Source: Deltaproteobacteria bacterium (lineage in GTDB: Bacteria > Desulfobacterota > Syntrophia > Syntrophales > UBA2192). Taken from it: a DNA stretch of 20,289 bases. A program made the position numbers and the translations under genes. The notes under the pieces are model-generated. The model saw nothing but the letters and a program-made list of their open reading frames with translations. It did no database searches and was not told the origin of the DNA. The stretch is from positions 1 through 20,289 of the forward strand of contig JAPLJU010000061.1 of the NCBI GenBank assembly GCA_026388445.1, in the 5' to 3' direction. Below, piece by piece: positions 8,465 through 15,634 of this stretch (its first letter is position 1; the number at the start of each line of letters is the position of its first letter).

Positions 8465-9387
8465 TCTTTCTTACCTCCTCCCATGAGAATCTCCATAATG
8501 GCCTTCTGGACATGCAGGCGATTTTCCGCCTGGTCCACAACAACAGACCGGGGACCGTCCATAACCTCGGCGGTGATTTCCTCGCCCCGGTGAGCCGGCA
8601 GGCAGTGCATGACGATCGCGTCGGCCTTTGCGTGACCCATCAGAGTACTGTTGACCTGATAGGCCTTGAAGGCCTTCGCCCGGGCTTCCTTCTGTGCCTC
8701 CTGGCACATGCTGGTCCATACGTCGGTGTAGACCACGTCGGCCCCGCTCACCGCCTCCCGCGGCTCTCTATAAAGGTGAATCCGCCCGGGGGCATTCTTC
8801 ATCGCCCGACCCAGAATCCCCGCGTCCGGATCATACCCGGCAGGACAGGCCAGGACAAGAATGATCGGCAGCCGCGCAGCCGCCTCCACCCAGGTGTTGG
8901 CGATGTTGTTGCCGTCACCGACATAGGCGATCCGCAACCCCTCGTGGCGCCCCTTCTTCTCGAAAACGGTAAAGAGATCACCCAGGATCTGGCAGGGATG
9001 CAGAAGATCGGTCAGCCCGTTGATGATGGGGATCGTGGCGTACCGGGCATACTCCTCGACGACGGCCTGAGAGAACGTCCGGATCATGAGACCGTCGAGG
9101 TATCTCGAGACCACCCTGGCCGTGTCCTCGACGGACTCTCCCCGTGCCAGCTGGATGTCTCGACTGTTTAGGTATATCGCTATACCTCCGAGCTGGTAGA
9201 TCCCCACCTCGAAAGAAAGCCTCGTCCTGGTCGAGGACTTGTCGAAGATCATCCCGAGGGTCTTCCCTGCCAGATGCGTGTGAGGGATTCCTTCCCTGAG
9301 CATCTTCTTGAGCTTCGCCGATTTTTCGAAGATCTCCTGAAAATCCCGGGACTCAAGATCATATAGACATAAAAGATCTTTCTTCAT
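8461..9387 (-). CDS. argF: ornithine carbamoyltransferase
   Basis: Transfers the carbamoyl group to ornithine to make citrulline. The 308-residue protein has the carbamoyl-phosphate loop KSSTRTR (50-56), HPCQILGD (130-137) and [12 protein letters not shown] (261-272), which identify ornithine rather than aspartate carbamoyltransferase. One oddity: the ornithine-binding loop, usually DVWxSMGxE, reads DVWTSMCQE here (Cys228 for Gly). The codon is TGC, one base from GGC. The ATG at 9387 shares one base with the argD stop (TGATG), and its own stop overlaps the argG start, so three arg genes are tightly coupled. Confidence 0.95.
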   Translation of the reverse strand: MKKDLLCLYDLESRDFQEIFEKSAKLKKMLREGIPHTHLAGKTLGMIFDKSSTRTRLSFEVGIYQLGGIAIYLNSRDIQLARGESVEDTARVVSRYLDGLMIRTFSQAVVEEYARYATIPIINGLTDLLHPCQILGDLFTVFEKKGRHEGLRIAYVGDGNNIANTWVEAAARLPIILVLACPAGYDPDAGILGRAMKNAPGRIHLYREPREAVSGADVVYTDVWTSMCQEAQKEARAKAFKAYQVNSTLMGHAKADAIVMHCLPAHRGEEITAEVMDGPRSVVVDQAENRLHVQKAIMEILMGGGKKD

Positions 9388-10574
9388 CAGCCCTCCAACG
9401 CCTCGTCCAGGATTTCCACGGCCCGGTCTACGTCTTCCTTTGATATCGTCAGGGGCGGAACGAACCGCAGGATGTGCTCACCGGCGTTGTTGATCAAAAG
9501 ACCCCTTTCCAGGCACCGCCGGACGATCGCCGCACCGTCGATCGTGAGGTCCATTCCCACCATAAGGCCCATGCCCCGGACTTCCTGGATCGTGAAGTGT
9601 TTCTTCTTGAGGTCACTTAGCCTCTCCCGGAGATAAGCACCCACCTCCCGGCAGTTGTCCATGACACCGTCCTCCAGAAGCGCCCGCAGAACGGCAATGC
9701 CGGCGGCCATGCCCAGGGGATTTCCCCCGAAGGTCGAGGCGTGCGTCCCGGGTCCGAAGGCTGAAGCCACCTGATCCGTTGTCAGAAGCGCCCCGAGGGG
9801 GTAGCCGTTCCCCAGGGCCTTGGCGAGGGTCATGATATCGGGCTTGATCCCGAAATGCTCGTGTGCGAATAGCTTTCCGGTCCTTCCCATACCCGTCTGG
9901 ACCTCATCGAGGATGAGGAGAATCCCCTTGTCGTGACAGATTTGCCTCACCCCCTTCAGGTAACCGGGCGACGGCATCTGGACACCGCTTTCACCCTGAA
10001 TGGGTTCCACCATGACCGCGCAGGTCTTCTTCCGGATTGCCTTCTCCAGGACCTTGACGTCGTTGAAGGGAACATACCGGAACCCCTTTGGCAGGGGGGC
10101 AAAACCCACATGGAATTTTTCCTGCGCCGTGGCCGTGATGGCGGCCAGTGTCCGCCCGTGGAAGGAGCCCCGCATCGTGATGATTTCGTACCTATCCCCT
10201 TTCGAGTTGTCATAGGCGTATTTCCGCGCAAGCTTGATGGCCGCCTCATTGGCCTCGGCGCCGCTGTTGCAGAAAAAGACCTTGTCGGCAAAGGAGTTCT
10301 CCACGAGCATCCCTGCCAGGCGGATCTGCGGCTCCGTGTAGTAGAGGTTCGAGACGTGCGTGAGAAGTTCCGCCTGCCTCTGGAGCGCTGCGACAACCTT
10401 CGGGTTCGAATGTCCCAGGCTGCAGACGGCAATCCCGGCCACGAAATCGAGATACTCTTTCCCGTCGCTGTCCCAGACCCGGGCACCGGAGCCCTTCACC
10501 AGGACGACGGGCTGCCGCCGGTAGGTTCCGATGATGTTCTTGTCCGATTGGGTCATGAGCTCTTCTGTTTTCAC
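9387..10574 (-). CDS. argD: acetylornithine aminotransferase
   Basis: Class III PLP aminotransferase that converts N-acetylglutamate semialdehyde to N-acetylornithine; in many bacteria ArgD also serves the succinyl-DAP branch of lysine synthesis, which should not be needed here because DapL is present. The 395-residue protein shows [17 protein letters not shown] (28-44), the phosphate-binding NSGAEANE (103-110), [13 protein letters not shown] (221-233) with the PLP-contacting Asp223, and the Schiff-base Lys252 in [13 protein letters not shown]. The start is GTG at 10574 with AGAGG about nine bases upstream; an ATG six codons later lacks a good site. It lies 22 bp after argB. Paralogues (BioA, GABA transaminase) are less likely given the operon. 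Confidence 0.94.
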   Translation of the reverse strand: MKTEELMTQSDKNIIGTYRRQPVVLVKGSGARVWDSDGKEYLDFVAGIAVCSLGHSNPKVVAALQRQAELLTHVSNLYYTEPQIRLAGMLVENSFADKVFFCNSGAEANEAAIKLARKYAYDNSKGDRYEIITMRGSFHGRTLAAITATAQEKFHVGFAPLPKGFRYVPFNDVKVLEKAIRKKTCAVMVEPIQGESGVQMPSPGYLKGVRQICHDKGILLILDEVQTGMGRTGKLFAHEHFGIKPDIMTLAKALGNGYPLGALLTTDQVASAFGPGTHASTFGGNPLGMAAGIAVLRALLEDGVMDNCREVGAYLRERLSDLKKKHFTIQEVRGMGLMVGMDLTIDGAAIVRRCLERGLLINNAGEHILRFVPPLTISKEDVDRAVEILDEALEG

Positions 10575-10596
10575 TTCAAAGATCCTCTCTGGTCTC

Positions 10597-11490
10597 CTAA
10601 ATCACGATCTCCGTGCCGATTCCTTTATCGGTAAACATCTCCAGAAGGACGGCATGCTTGAGCCGGCCGTCCACGATGTGGGTCTTCTGGACGCCGCCTT
10701 TCAGGGCCTTCAAGCAGCATTTCACCTTGGGATACATACCGCCCGAGATGGTTCCGTCATCGATGAAGGCCAGGGCTTCACGGTTGGTCATGGTGTTGAG
10801 CAGGGAGCCTTTTCTATCCAGCACGCCGGGCACATCGGTGAGAAGCACCAGCTTTTCCGCCCGGAGGGCCGCGGCGATTTCGCCCGCGACGATGTCCGCG
10901 TTGATGTTGTAGGTCTCCCCTTTCTCTCCGGCACCCGTCGGCGCAATGACCGGGATGAAGCCTTCGGCGGCAAGGGAAGAGATCAGTTTGGCGTTGATCT
11001 CCCTGACCTTTCCCACCAGGCCGATATCGATGATCTCCGGCGGTGTGTCTTTCGCTTTTTCCTCGCTCAGGTAGTATTTCTCCGCCCGGATGAGGTTCCC
11101 GTCCTTGCCGGAGAGCCCCACGGCTTTTCCACCGTGATGATTGATGAGGCCGACGATTTCCTTGTTCACCTGCCCGACGAGGACCATCTCCACGATGCTC
11201 ATGGTTTCCTCGTCCGTCACACGCATACCCTGAACGAACCTGGACTCCTTGCCGAATTTTTTCAGGTAGGTTCCGATCTGCGGCCCCCCGCCGTGAACGA
11301 CGACAGGGTTGATGCCGATGTATTTCATCATGACCACATCCATGGCAAACATTTTCTTAAGCTCCTCGTCCACCATGGCATGGCCGCCATACTTGATCAC
11401 GACGGTCTTATTGTAGAATCGCTGGATGTAAGGCAGAGCCTCCAGCAGGATATCCGCCCGCTCAACCGATTTCTGTACATCGTTCACCAT
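10597..11490 (-). CDS. argB: acetylglutamate kinase
   Basis: Phosphorylates N-acetylglutamate, the second arginine step. The 297-residue amino-acid kinase fold protein has [10 protein letters not shown] (30-39, Lys33), [10 protein letters not shown] (63-72), [10 protein letters not shown] (88-97) and [15 protein letters not shown] (195-209). It carries an N-terminal helix of about 28 residues before the first strand; that extension is typical of hexameric, arginine-inhibited kinases rather than the short dimeric E. coli form. I therefore infer feedback inhibition by arginine. The ATG at 11490 follows GAGGAA. It is the first gene of the arg block, and the 89 bp upstream spacer holds inverted heptad repeats rather than a clear promoter. 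Confidence 0.95.
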   Translation of the reverse strand: MVNDVQKSVERADILLEALPYIQRFYNKTVVIKYGGHAMVDEELKKMFAMDVVMMKYIGINPVVVHGGGPQIGTYLKKFGKESRFVQGMRVTDEETMSIVEMVLVGQVNKEIVGLINHHGGKAVGLSGKDGNLIRAEKYYLSEEKAKDTPPEIIDIGLVGKVREINAKLISSLAAEGFIPVIAPTGAGEKGETYNINADIVAGEIAAALRAEKLVLLTDVPGVLDRKGSLLNTMTNREALAFIDDGTISGGMYPKVKCCLKALKGGVQKTHIVDGRLKHAVLLEMFTDKGIGTEIVI

Positions 11491-11503
11491 GCTCGTTCCT
11501 CGC

Positions 11504-11581
11504 AGTTTTGAGTTATGAGTTTTGAATTGAAAGAAAAGACCTTCGCTTTAATTCATAACTCAACATTCAAAACTCAAAATT
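11504..11581. repeat. inverted pair of heptad arrays (TTTTGAG type) between hslU and argB
   Basis: Two AT-rich heptad arrays face each other. The left one (11504-11533) reads TTTTGAG, TTATGAG, TTTTGAA on the plus strand. The right one (11546-11581) reads TTTTGAG, TTTTGAA, TGTTGAG, TTATGAA on the minus strand. Between them is a 12-base spacer, AAAGAAAAGACC-like. The inner ends GAATTGAAAG and CTTTAATTC can pair, so the whole gap could fold as a long imperfect hairpin. The right array begins at the hslU stop codon. No good promoter or T-tract terminator is seen. Confidence 0.8.
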
Positions 11582-12959
11582 AAAGAATGTACCGGCTCAA
11601 ATCCTCGTCTTCGATGATGTCCTCCAGCTTTTCCTTGACATACTCCGCGTTGATCATCACGTCTTTCTTTGTCATCTCCGGGGCGCTGAAAGAGATCTCG
11701 TCCAGGAGGGTTTCCATAACCGTGTAGAGCCTCCGGGCCCCGATGTTCTCCGTCCGCTCATTAACCAGGCTGGCCACCTCCGCAATCTGCGCGATCGAGT
11801 CGTCGGTGAAGGTGATATCGATGTCTTCCGTTGCAAGCATCTCAACATACTGCTTCACCAGCGCATTCGAAGGTTCCGTCAGGATCCGGATGAAGTCCTC
11901 CTTCGTGAGCGAATCGAGCTCCACGCGAATGGGAAAGCGTCCCTGCAGCTCCGGTATGAGGTCCGAGGGCTTGGTAGAGCTGAATGCCCCCGCCGCGATG
12001 AAGAGGATATGGTCTGTTTTCACCATGCCGTATTTTGTATTGACCGTGGATCCCTCGACGATGGGCAAAAGGTCCCTCTGGACACCCTCGCGGGACACAT
12101 CGGGTCCATGCGCTGTATTGCTCCCGACAATTTTATCGATCTCATCGAGAAAGATAATCCCCGACTGCTCCACCCGGGTGAGGGACGTTCGGATCACCTT
12201 GTCCATATCGATGAGCCTCTGGACCTCTTCCTCGGTGAGAATCTCCATCGCTTCCGGAACCCTGACCCTTCTGCGCTTCACCTTTTTCGGAAACATGTTT
12301 CCGAACATCTCTTTGATATTCAGGCCCAGGTCCTCGACACCGGAAGAGGAAAAAACCTCGATAAAGGGGCCCATCCGGGTGTCGGCCACATCCAGGTCGA
12401 CGAGCCGGTTATCGAGCTCTCCTCTGCGAAGAAGCTGTCTCAGTTTCTCGCGGGTATCCTGTCTCGCGACAGCCCCCTCCTGTTCGGCATGTTCATGCTC
12501 GTCCTCAAGAAGATCCCCCTTCCTGGTTTCCGGTTTACGGGACGGGAAGAGGATATCCAGAATCCTCTCTTCGGCCAGTTCTTCGGCCTTGAACCGGACC
12601 CTTTCCATTTCTTCCGACTTCACCATGTTGACGGCGATCTCGACAAGGTCCCTGATCATGGAGTCCACGTCACGCCCGACATATCCCACCTCGGTGAATT
12701 TGGACGCCTCGATATTGAGAAAGGGCGAGTTGTCGAGCTTGGCAAGCCGGCGGGCGATCTCCGTCTTTCCCACACCGGTGGGTCCGATCATAATGATATT
12801 TTTCGGCGCGATCTCATCCCGAAGCTCCTCGGAAACGTTCTGGCGACGCCAGCGGTTCCGGAGTGCGATAGCCACAGCCCGCTTCGCGTTATTTTGACCG
12901 ACAATATACTTGTCGAGTTCAGCCACAATCTTTTGGGGTGTCAGTTCTTCCGATGACAT
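11580..12959 (-). CDS. hslU: HslUV protease, ATPase subunit HslU (ClpY)
   Basis: AAA+ unfoldase that forms hexamers, unfolds substrates and feeds them to HslV; it also opens the peptidase through its C-terminus. The 459-residue protein starts [17 protein letters not shown] (6-22), has Walker A GPTGVGKT (59-66), the pore loop GYVG (92-95), a charged I-domain insert (about 120-235, including a Glu/His-rich segment near 150-160), and Walker B IIFLDE (268-273). It ends in EDLSRYIL, matching the conserved C-terminal tail that docks into HslV. The ATG at 12959 has AGGA about nine bases upstream. It follows hslV by 82 bp. Confidence 0.97.
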   Translation of the reverse strand: MSSEELTPQKIVAELDKYIVGQNNAKRAVAIALRNRWRRQNVSEELRDEIAPKNIIMIGPTGVGKTEIARRLAKLDNSPFLNIEASKFTEVGYVGRDVDSMIRDLVEIAVNMVKSEEMERVRFKAEELAEERILDILFPSRKPETRKGDLLEDEHEHAEQEGAVARQDTREKLRQLLRRGELDNRLVDLDVADTRMGPFIEVFSSSGVEDLGLNIKEMFGNMFPKKVKRRRVRVPEAMEILTEEEVQRLIDMDKVIRTSLTRVEQSGIIFLDEIDKIVGSNTAHGPDVSREGVQRDLLPIVEGSTVNTKYGMVKTDHILFIAAGAFSSTKPSDLIPELQGRFPIRVELDSLTKEDFIRILTEPSNALVKQYVEMLATEDIDITFTDDSIAQIAEVASLVNERTENIGARRLYTVMETLLDEISFSAPEMTKKDVMINAEYVKEKLEDIIEDEDLSRYIL

Positions 12960-12993
12960 CGTCTTTTGTCCTGCAGGTCTCGTTTTTTATGTT

Positions 12994-13007
12994 CCACGGG
13001 CCATGGG
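12994..13007. repeat. two GC-rich heptads in hslV-hslU gap
   Basis: CCACGGG and CCATGGG stand in tandem, followed by CCC, in the 82 bp spacer 12960-13041. The unit is short and could be chance, but the period of seven matches the arrays in three other spacers of this window. The spacer otherwise holds the hslU ribosome binding site only. Confidence 0.45.
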
Positions 13008-13041
13008 CCCAGTCTTCTTAAAATTCACCCTACCCAATTTT

Positions 13042-13623
13042 TTATGGTTTCTTCTTCGTCTTCTGAGCCACCGGCTCTCGCGGTTCCGTCGTATCCAGTT
13101 CCTCGATGGTGACGCGGTCGTTGGTATAGATACATAGATCAGCAGCGATACGCATCGCCTCCTTCGCGACTTCCGTGGCGTCGAGGTCCGAATGCTTGAT
13201 GAGCGCCCGCGCTGCCGCAATAGCGTAAGCACCGCCGGATCCGATGGCGGCCACGTTATCATCGGACTCGATGACATCACCGTTGCCCGAGATGATGAGA
13301 AAGTGCTCCTTGCTGACGGCCACCATCAGGGCCTCCAGGTGCCTCAACACCCGGTCCGTCCTCCAGTCCTTGGTCAGCTCCACGGCGGCTCGAAGCAGGT
13401 TACCGTTGTACTGTTCGAGCTTCTGGTCAAAGCGGTCAAAAAGGGTGAACGCATCGGCTGTCGCGCCGGCAAATCCGACGATCACCTGGTTGTGATAAAG
13501 CCGCCGGACCTTTCTGGCGCTGTGCTTGAGCACGGTGTTGTCCAGGGTCACCTGGCCGTCTCCGGCCACCGTGACCTTTCCCTTGTGCCTCACGGCAATA
13601 ATGGTCGTCCCCGTTATCTTCAT
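13042..13623 (-). CDS. hslV: HslUV protease, peptidase subunit HslV (ClpQ)
   Basis: N-terminal-threonine peptidase related to proteasome beta subunits, assembling as two stacked hexamers capped by HslU. The predicted chain starts MKITG and then [12 protein letters not shown]; the mature nucleophile should be Thr6 after removal of five residues. [59 protein letters not shown] and ICIYTN all match HslV. The reading frame is open to 13662, but the ATG at 13623 gives the family N-terminus and is preceded by GAGAGA. E. coli HslV has only Met before Thr, so the five-residue leader is longer than that. A basic tail (KTKKKP) ends the 193-residue protein. Confidence 0.95.
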   Translation of the reverse strand: MKITGTTIIAVRHKGKVTVAGDGQVTLDNTVLKHSARKVRRLYHNQVIVGFAGATADAFTLFDRFDQKLEQYNGNLLRAAVELTKDWRTDRVLRHLEALMVAVSKEHFLIISGNGDVIESDDNVAAIGSGGAYAIAAARALIKHSDLDATEVAKEAMRIAADLCIYTNDRVTIEELDTTEPREPVAQKTKKKP

Positions 13624-13640
13624 ACTGGTCTCTCTGGCTC

Positions 13641-13685
13641 GCAGGCTGCAGGCCCGCTCCAATTAGGGTTTAGGGTAGAGGGTAA
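13641..13685. repeat. short heptads GCAGGCY and AGGGTNN upstream of hslV
   Basis: Just upstream of the hslV start, GCAGGCT and GCAGGCC repeat at 13641-13654. After ten bases, AGGGTTT, AGGGTAG and AGGGTAA repeat at 13665-13685. Both have a period of seven and each has only two or three copies. The second resembles a telomere-like unit, surely by coincidence. They lie in the 178 bp spacer 13624-13801, which has no gene. Confidence 0.55.
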
Positions 13686-13702
13686 AATGCTTTTGCCCTT
13701 TC

Positions 13703-13790
13703 TCACAACTCACAACACACAACTATCTTTATATTCTCACCACTCTTCACTGTTTTTATTGCTCACAACTCACAACCCACAACTCACAAC
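13703..13790. repeat. heptad arrays TCACAAC / TCACCAC between xerC and hslV
   Basis: Three clusters are visible on the plus strand. 13703-13723: TCACAAC, TCACAAC, ACACAAC. 13737-13750: TCACCAC, TCTTCAC. 13763-13790: TCACAAC, TCACAAC, CCACAAC, TCACAAC. The first and third clusters are each followed by TATCTYTAT, so they look like a roughly 60-base direct duplication with internal unit variation. On the minus (coding) strand nearly every unit reads GTTGTGA and so contains TGA. No promoter motif stands out. Confidence 0.85.
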
Positions 13791-13801
13791 TATCTCTATC
13801 G

Positions 13802-14731
13802 CTACTTGGCCCTCGGGTGCGATTTGTCATATACTTCCATCAGACGGCTTACGCTGACCGCCGTGTATTTTTGCGTCGTCGAAAGGCTCTCGTGACCGAG
13901 TAATTCCTGGATGACACGGAGGTCGGCGCCGGCATCGAGAAGGTGCGTTGCGAAAGAGTGCCGCAGGGTGTGCGGCCCGACCCGTTTGTTCACCCCGCTC
14001 ATACGGATGTATTTTTCGACGATCCTGGCGACGCTTCTTTCCGTCAGCCTCGTGCCCCGCCTGTTCACAAAAATCGGGGCCTCGAGGTAATTTTCCGCTC
14101 TGGCCCGGATCAATTCCTTCCGTTTTACAAGATAGGCCGAAAGGGCCGAGATGGCCGGTCTCCCCACGGGAACGATCCTCTCTTTCTTTCCCTTTCCCCT
14201 GACCTTCATAACCCCCTGGTCCAGATCGATATCCCCGAGATTGAGACCTGTCAATTCTCCAACCCGGACACCGGAAGAGTAGATGAGCTCCAGAATAGCC
14301 CTGTCCCGGCGTCCCGCAGGATCGTCCCCAAAGGTCACCTTCAAAAGCGAGAACACCTCATCCACCGAGAGACTGACAGGCAGGTACTTGTCGGTTCTGG
14401 GCGACTGCACCATCTCGGCGGGGCTTTGTTTAATCCTCCCCCGCCGCACGAGAAAATTGAAAAAAGATCGAAGCGCCGCCACCTTCCTGGATACGGTGCT
14501 CCGCTTCGCTTTTTTTCGATAAAGAGAACTCAAAAAGGACCGGATCACCATGTGGTCAATCTGGTCCAGCCTTCCCCCCGGCAGGATGTCCTGATCCTCA
14601 AGAAATCCCCTGAACTGATTCAGGTCGACCAGGTAATTCCTTTTCGTGTGAGGGCTGAGGTTCCGCTCATTTTCCAGATAGGCGCCGAACTCTCTGATGA
14701 ACTTTTCCAGTGTTGTGCCGTCTTTTGTCAT
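13802..14731 (-). CDS. xerC: tyrosine recombinase, XerC type
   Basis: Site-specific recombinase that resolves chromosome dimers at dif. With the chosen start the protein has 309 residues: an N-terminal SAM-like core-binding domain (about 5-95, with NLSPHTKRNYLVDL) and a catalytic domain with R156 (SSGVRVGEL), K180 (RGKGKKER), H254 and R257 (HTLRHSFATHLLDAG), H280 (LLGHESLSTTQKY) and nucleophile Y289. All six active-site residues are present. The frame is open to 14776, but the ATG at 14731 gives the family N-terminus; the ribosome binding site is poor. Its place before hslVU matches the xerC-hslV-hslU order known from Bacillus (codV-codW-codX), which favours a housekeeping Xer over a phage integrase. 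XerC versus XerD cannot be settled from sequence alone. Confidence 0.9.
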   Translation of the reverse strand: MTKDGTTLEKFIREFGAYLENERNLSPHTKRNYLVDLNQFRGFLEDQDILPGGRLDQIDHMVIRSFLSSLYRKKAKRSTVSRKVAALRSFFNFLVRRGRIKQSPAEMVQSPRTDKYLPVSLSVDEVFSLLKVTFGDDPAGRRDRAILELIYSSGVRVGELTGLNLGDIDLDQGVMKVRGKGKKERIVPVGRPAISALSAYLVKRKELIRARAENYLEAPIFVNRRGTRLTERSVARIVEKYIRMSGVNKRVGPHTLRHSFATHLLDAGADLRVIQELLGHESLSTTQKYTAVSVSRLMEVYDKSHPRAK

Positions 14732-14746
14732 TTCATAAAAAGAATA

Positions 14747-14818
14747 GCCACGAAAACACACACAGGAGGCCCTCACATCGGATTCAGGACTGGTCGTTAT
14801 TCCGTGTGTTCTTGTGGC
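14747..14818. repeat. imperfect inverted repeat of about 72 bp between the DUF3553-like gene and xerC
   Basis: The left arm (14747-14766) contains GCCACGAAAACACAC and the right arm (14802-14818) is CCGTGTGTTCTTGTGGC; they are complementary except for a few mismatches and a two-base slip. The 35-base centre has no repeat. The element occupies most of gap 14732-14829. It could fold in RNA as an mRNA-stabilising or terminating hairpin, or be a small dispersed palindromic element. No T-tract follows on either strand. Confidence 0.65.
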
Positions 14819-14829
14819 AGATATTTATA

Positions 14830-15054
14830 TCACGAGCACCGCCTGATCCCGGCGTAGTAACAGCAACAGGCATTCGAAAAGTTATTGTCGAAAACCCTGG
14901 TCCGTCCGTCACGGAAGGATATCTTCACGTAAGAGATTCCGCCGAGGACCAAAGAATTCCACTCCTCGACAACGACTCCCATACCCCACTGGGGGAAACG
15001 CTTATGGACCACCTTGTCTCCCATCTTCAGATAAATTTTCCGGATCTCTTCCAT
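14830..15054 (-). CDS. small Cys-rich protein, DUF3553/CarD-like SH3-type fold, function unknown
   Basis: A 74-residue protein: EEIRKIYLKMGDKVVHKRF at the N-terminus, then WGMGVVVEE, GGISYVKISFRDGRTRVF, and a C-terminal NACCCYYAGIRRC. The pattern of GDxVxH, then PxWGxG, then beta strands resembles DUF3553 and the SH3/Tudor-like module at the C-terminus of UvrD-type helicases; that is my reading, not a search. Five cysteines cluster at the end (CCC, then one more before the last Ser), suggesting metal binding. The ATG at 15054 is preceded by GAGGG at eight bases; a GTG at 15063 is too close to that site. It lies between a nuclease-family gene and xerC, 57 bp after the former. Confidence 0.78.
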   Translation of the reverse strand: MEEIRKIYLKMGDKVVHKRFPQWGMGVVVEEWNSLVLGGISYVKISFRDGRTRVFDNNFSNACCCYYAGIRRCS

Positions 15055-15111
15055 GACTGACACCCTCAGGAGAACGAAACCTTCGGTCCGCCGGATACGG
15101 GCCCCGATAAG

Positions 15112-15612
15112 CTACATCTTGTACTTCCCGAAATCCTCGTCGGAAAGGTTTTCCAAAAAATCCTCCAGGTCCTCCTTCTTGAGTTTGTCCAGTTCTTCCC
15201 CTTTCTTGACGAAATCGATGCTTCTCGATTTCTCGATGACCTGTTCGGCAATATAAATGGGGGCGTTGACCCGGAGGGCCAGCGCGATGGCATCGCTCGG
15301 ACGGGAGTCTATGGTCACGACATTTCCATCCTTCATGAGATGGATCAGGGCAAAGAACGTGTTGTTTTTCAGATCAATGATTTCAATCTTGATCACCTTT
15401 CCATCCAGAATCTTCACCATCTCCCTCAGAAGGTCATGGGTCATGGGGCGGGAGAAGCTGATCTTTTCAAGCTCCGTCGCAATCGCGCTTGCCTCGAAGA
15501 GCCCGATCCATATGGGAACCGCCCGCTTCCCTTCCAGGTCCTTCAGGATAACAATGGGTGTGTTCGTCAGGGGGTCTATCGTCAGACCCGAGACCTTCAT
15601 TTCAACAAACAT
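15112..15612 (-). CDS. bifunctional nuclease family protein (BFN, DUF151)
   Basis: A 166-residue protein with the DUF151/BFN layout: MKVSGLTIDPLTNTPIVIL near the N-terminus, then VPIWIGLFEASAIA, the central VVTIDSRPSDAIALALR and a helical acidic C-terminus (DFLENLSDEDFGKYKM). Plant and bacterial members have been reported to have RNase/DNase activity, and mycobacterial ones have links to stress; the substrate here is unknown. The ATG at 15612 has GGAGG six bases upstream; a TTG one codon earlier is too close to it. It follows miaB by 22 bp and is likely co-transcribed with it, which hints at an RNA-related role. Confidence 0.9.
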   Translation of the reverse strand: MFVEMKVSGLTIDPLTNTPIVILKDLEGKRAVPIWIGLFEASAIATELEKISFSRPMTHDLLREMVKILDGKVIKIEIIDLKNNTFFALIHLMKDGNVVTIDSRPSDAIALALRVNAPIYIAEQVIEKSRSIDFVKKGEELDKLKKEDLEDFLENLSDEDFGKYKM

Positions 15613-15634
15613 CAATAACCTCCTAAACGATTGA

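Noticed and set aside
10531..11511. Plus-strand frame of 326 codons opposite argB
   Set aside because: It is antisense to a full ArgB with all motifs and gives no recognisable protein; the start and end fall inside real genes.
11515..11560. ArgR-type box upstream of argB (TTGAAT and ATTCATAA half sites)
   Set aside because: The half sites lie too far apart for the 18-base ARG box and are explained by the heptad repeats TTTTGAA / TTATGAA.
11743..12897. Long plus-strand frames of 384 and 315 codons opposite hslU
   Set aside because: They lie antisense to a clear HslU, have low-complexity Ser/Arg-rich or His/Asp-rich translations with no domain, and reflect codon bias of the real gene.
13624..13662. 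Extended hslV start at 13662
   Set aside because: The added residues ([13 protein letters not shown]) are absent from the family, and the catalytic Thr must be close to the N-terminus.
13703..13790. CRISPR array in the xerC-hslV gap
   Set aside because: Units are seven bases and contiguous without spacers; there are no cas genes.
14732..14776. Extended xerC start at GTG 14776
   Set aside because: The extra 15 residues lie within the inverted repeat, resemble no Xer N-terminus and lack a ribosome binding site.
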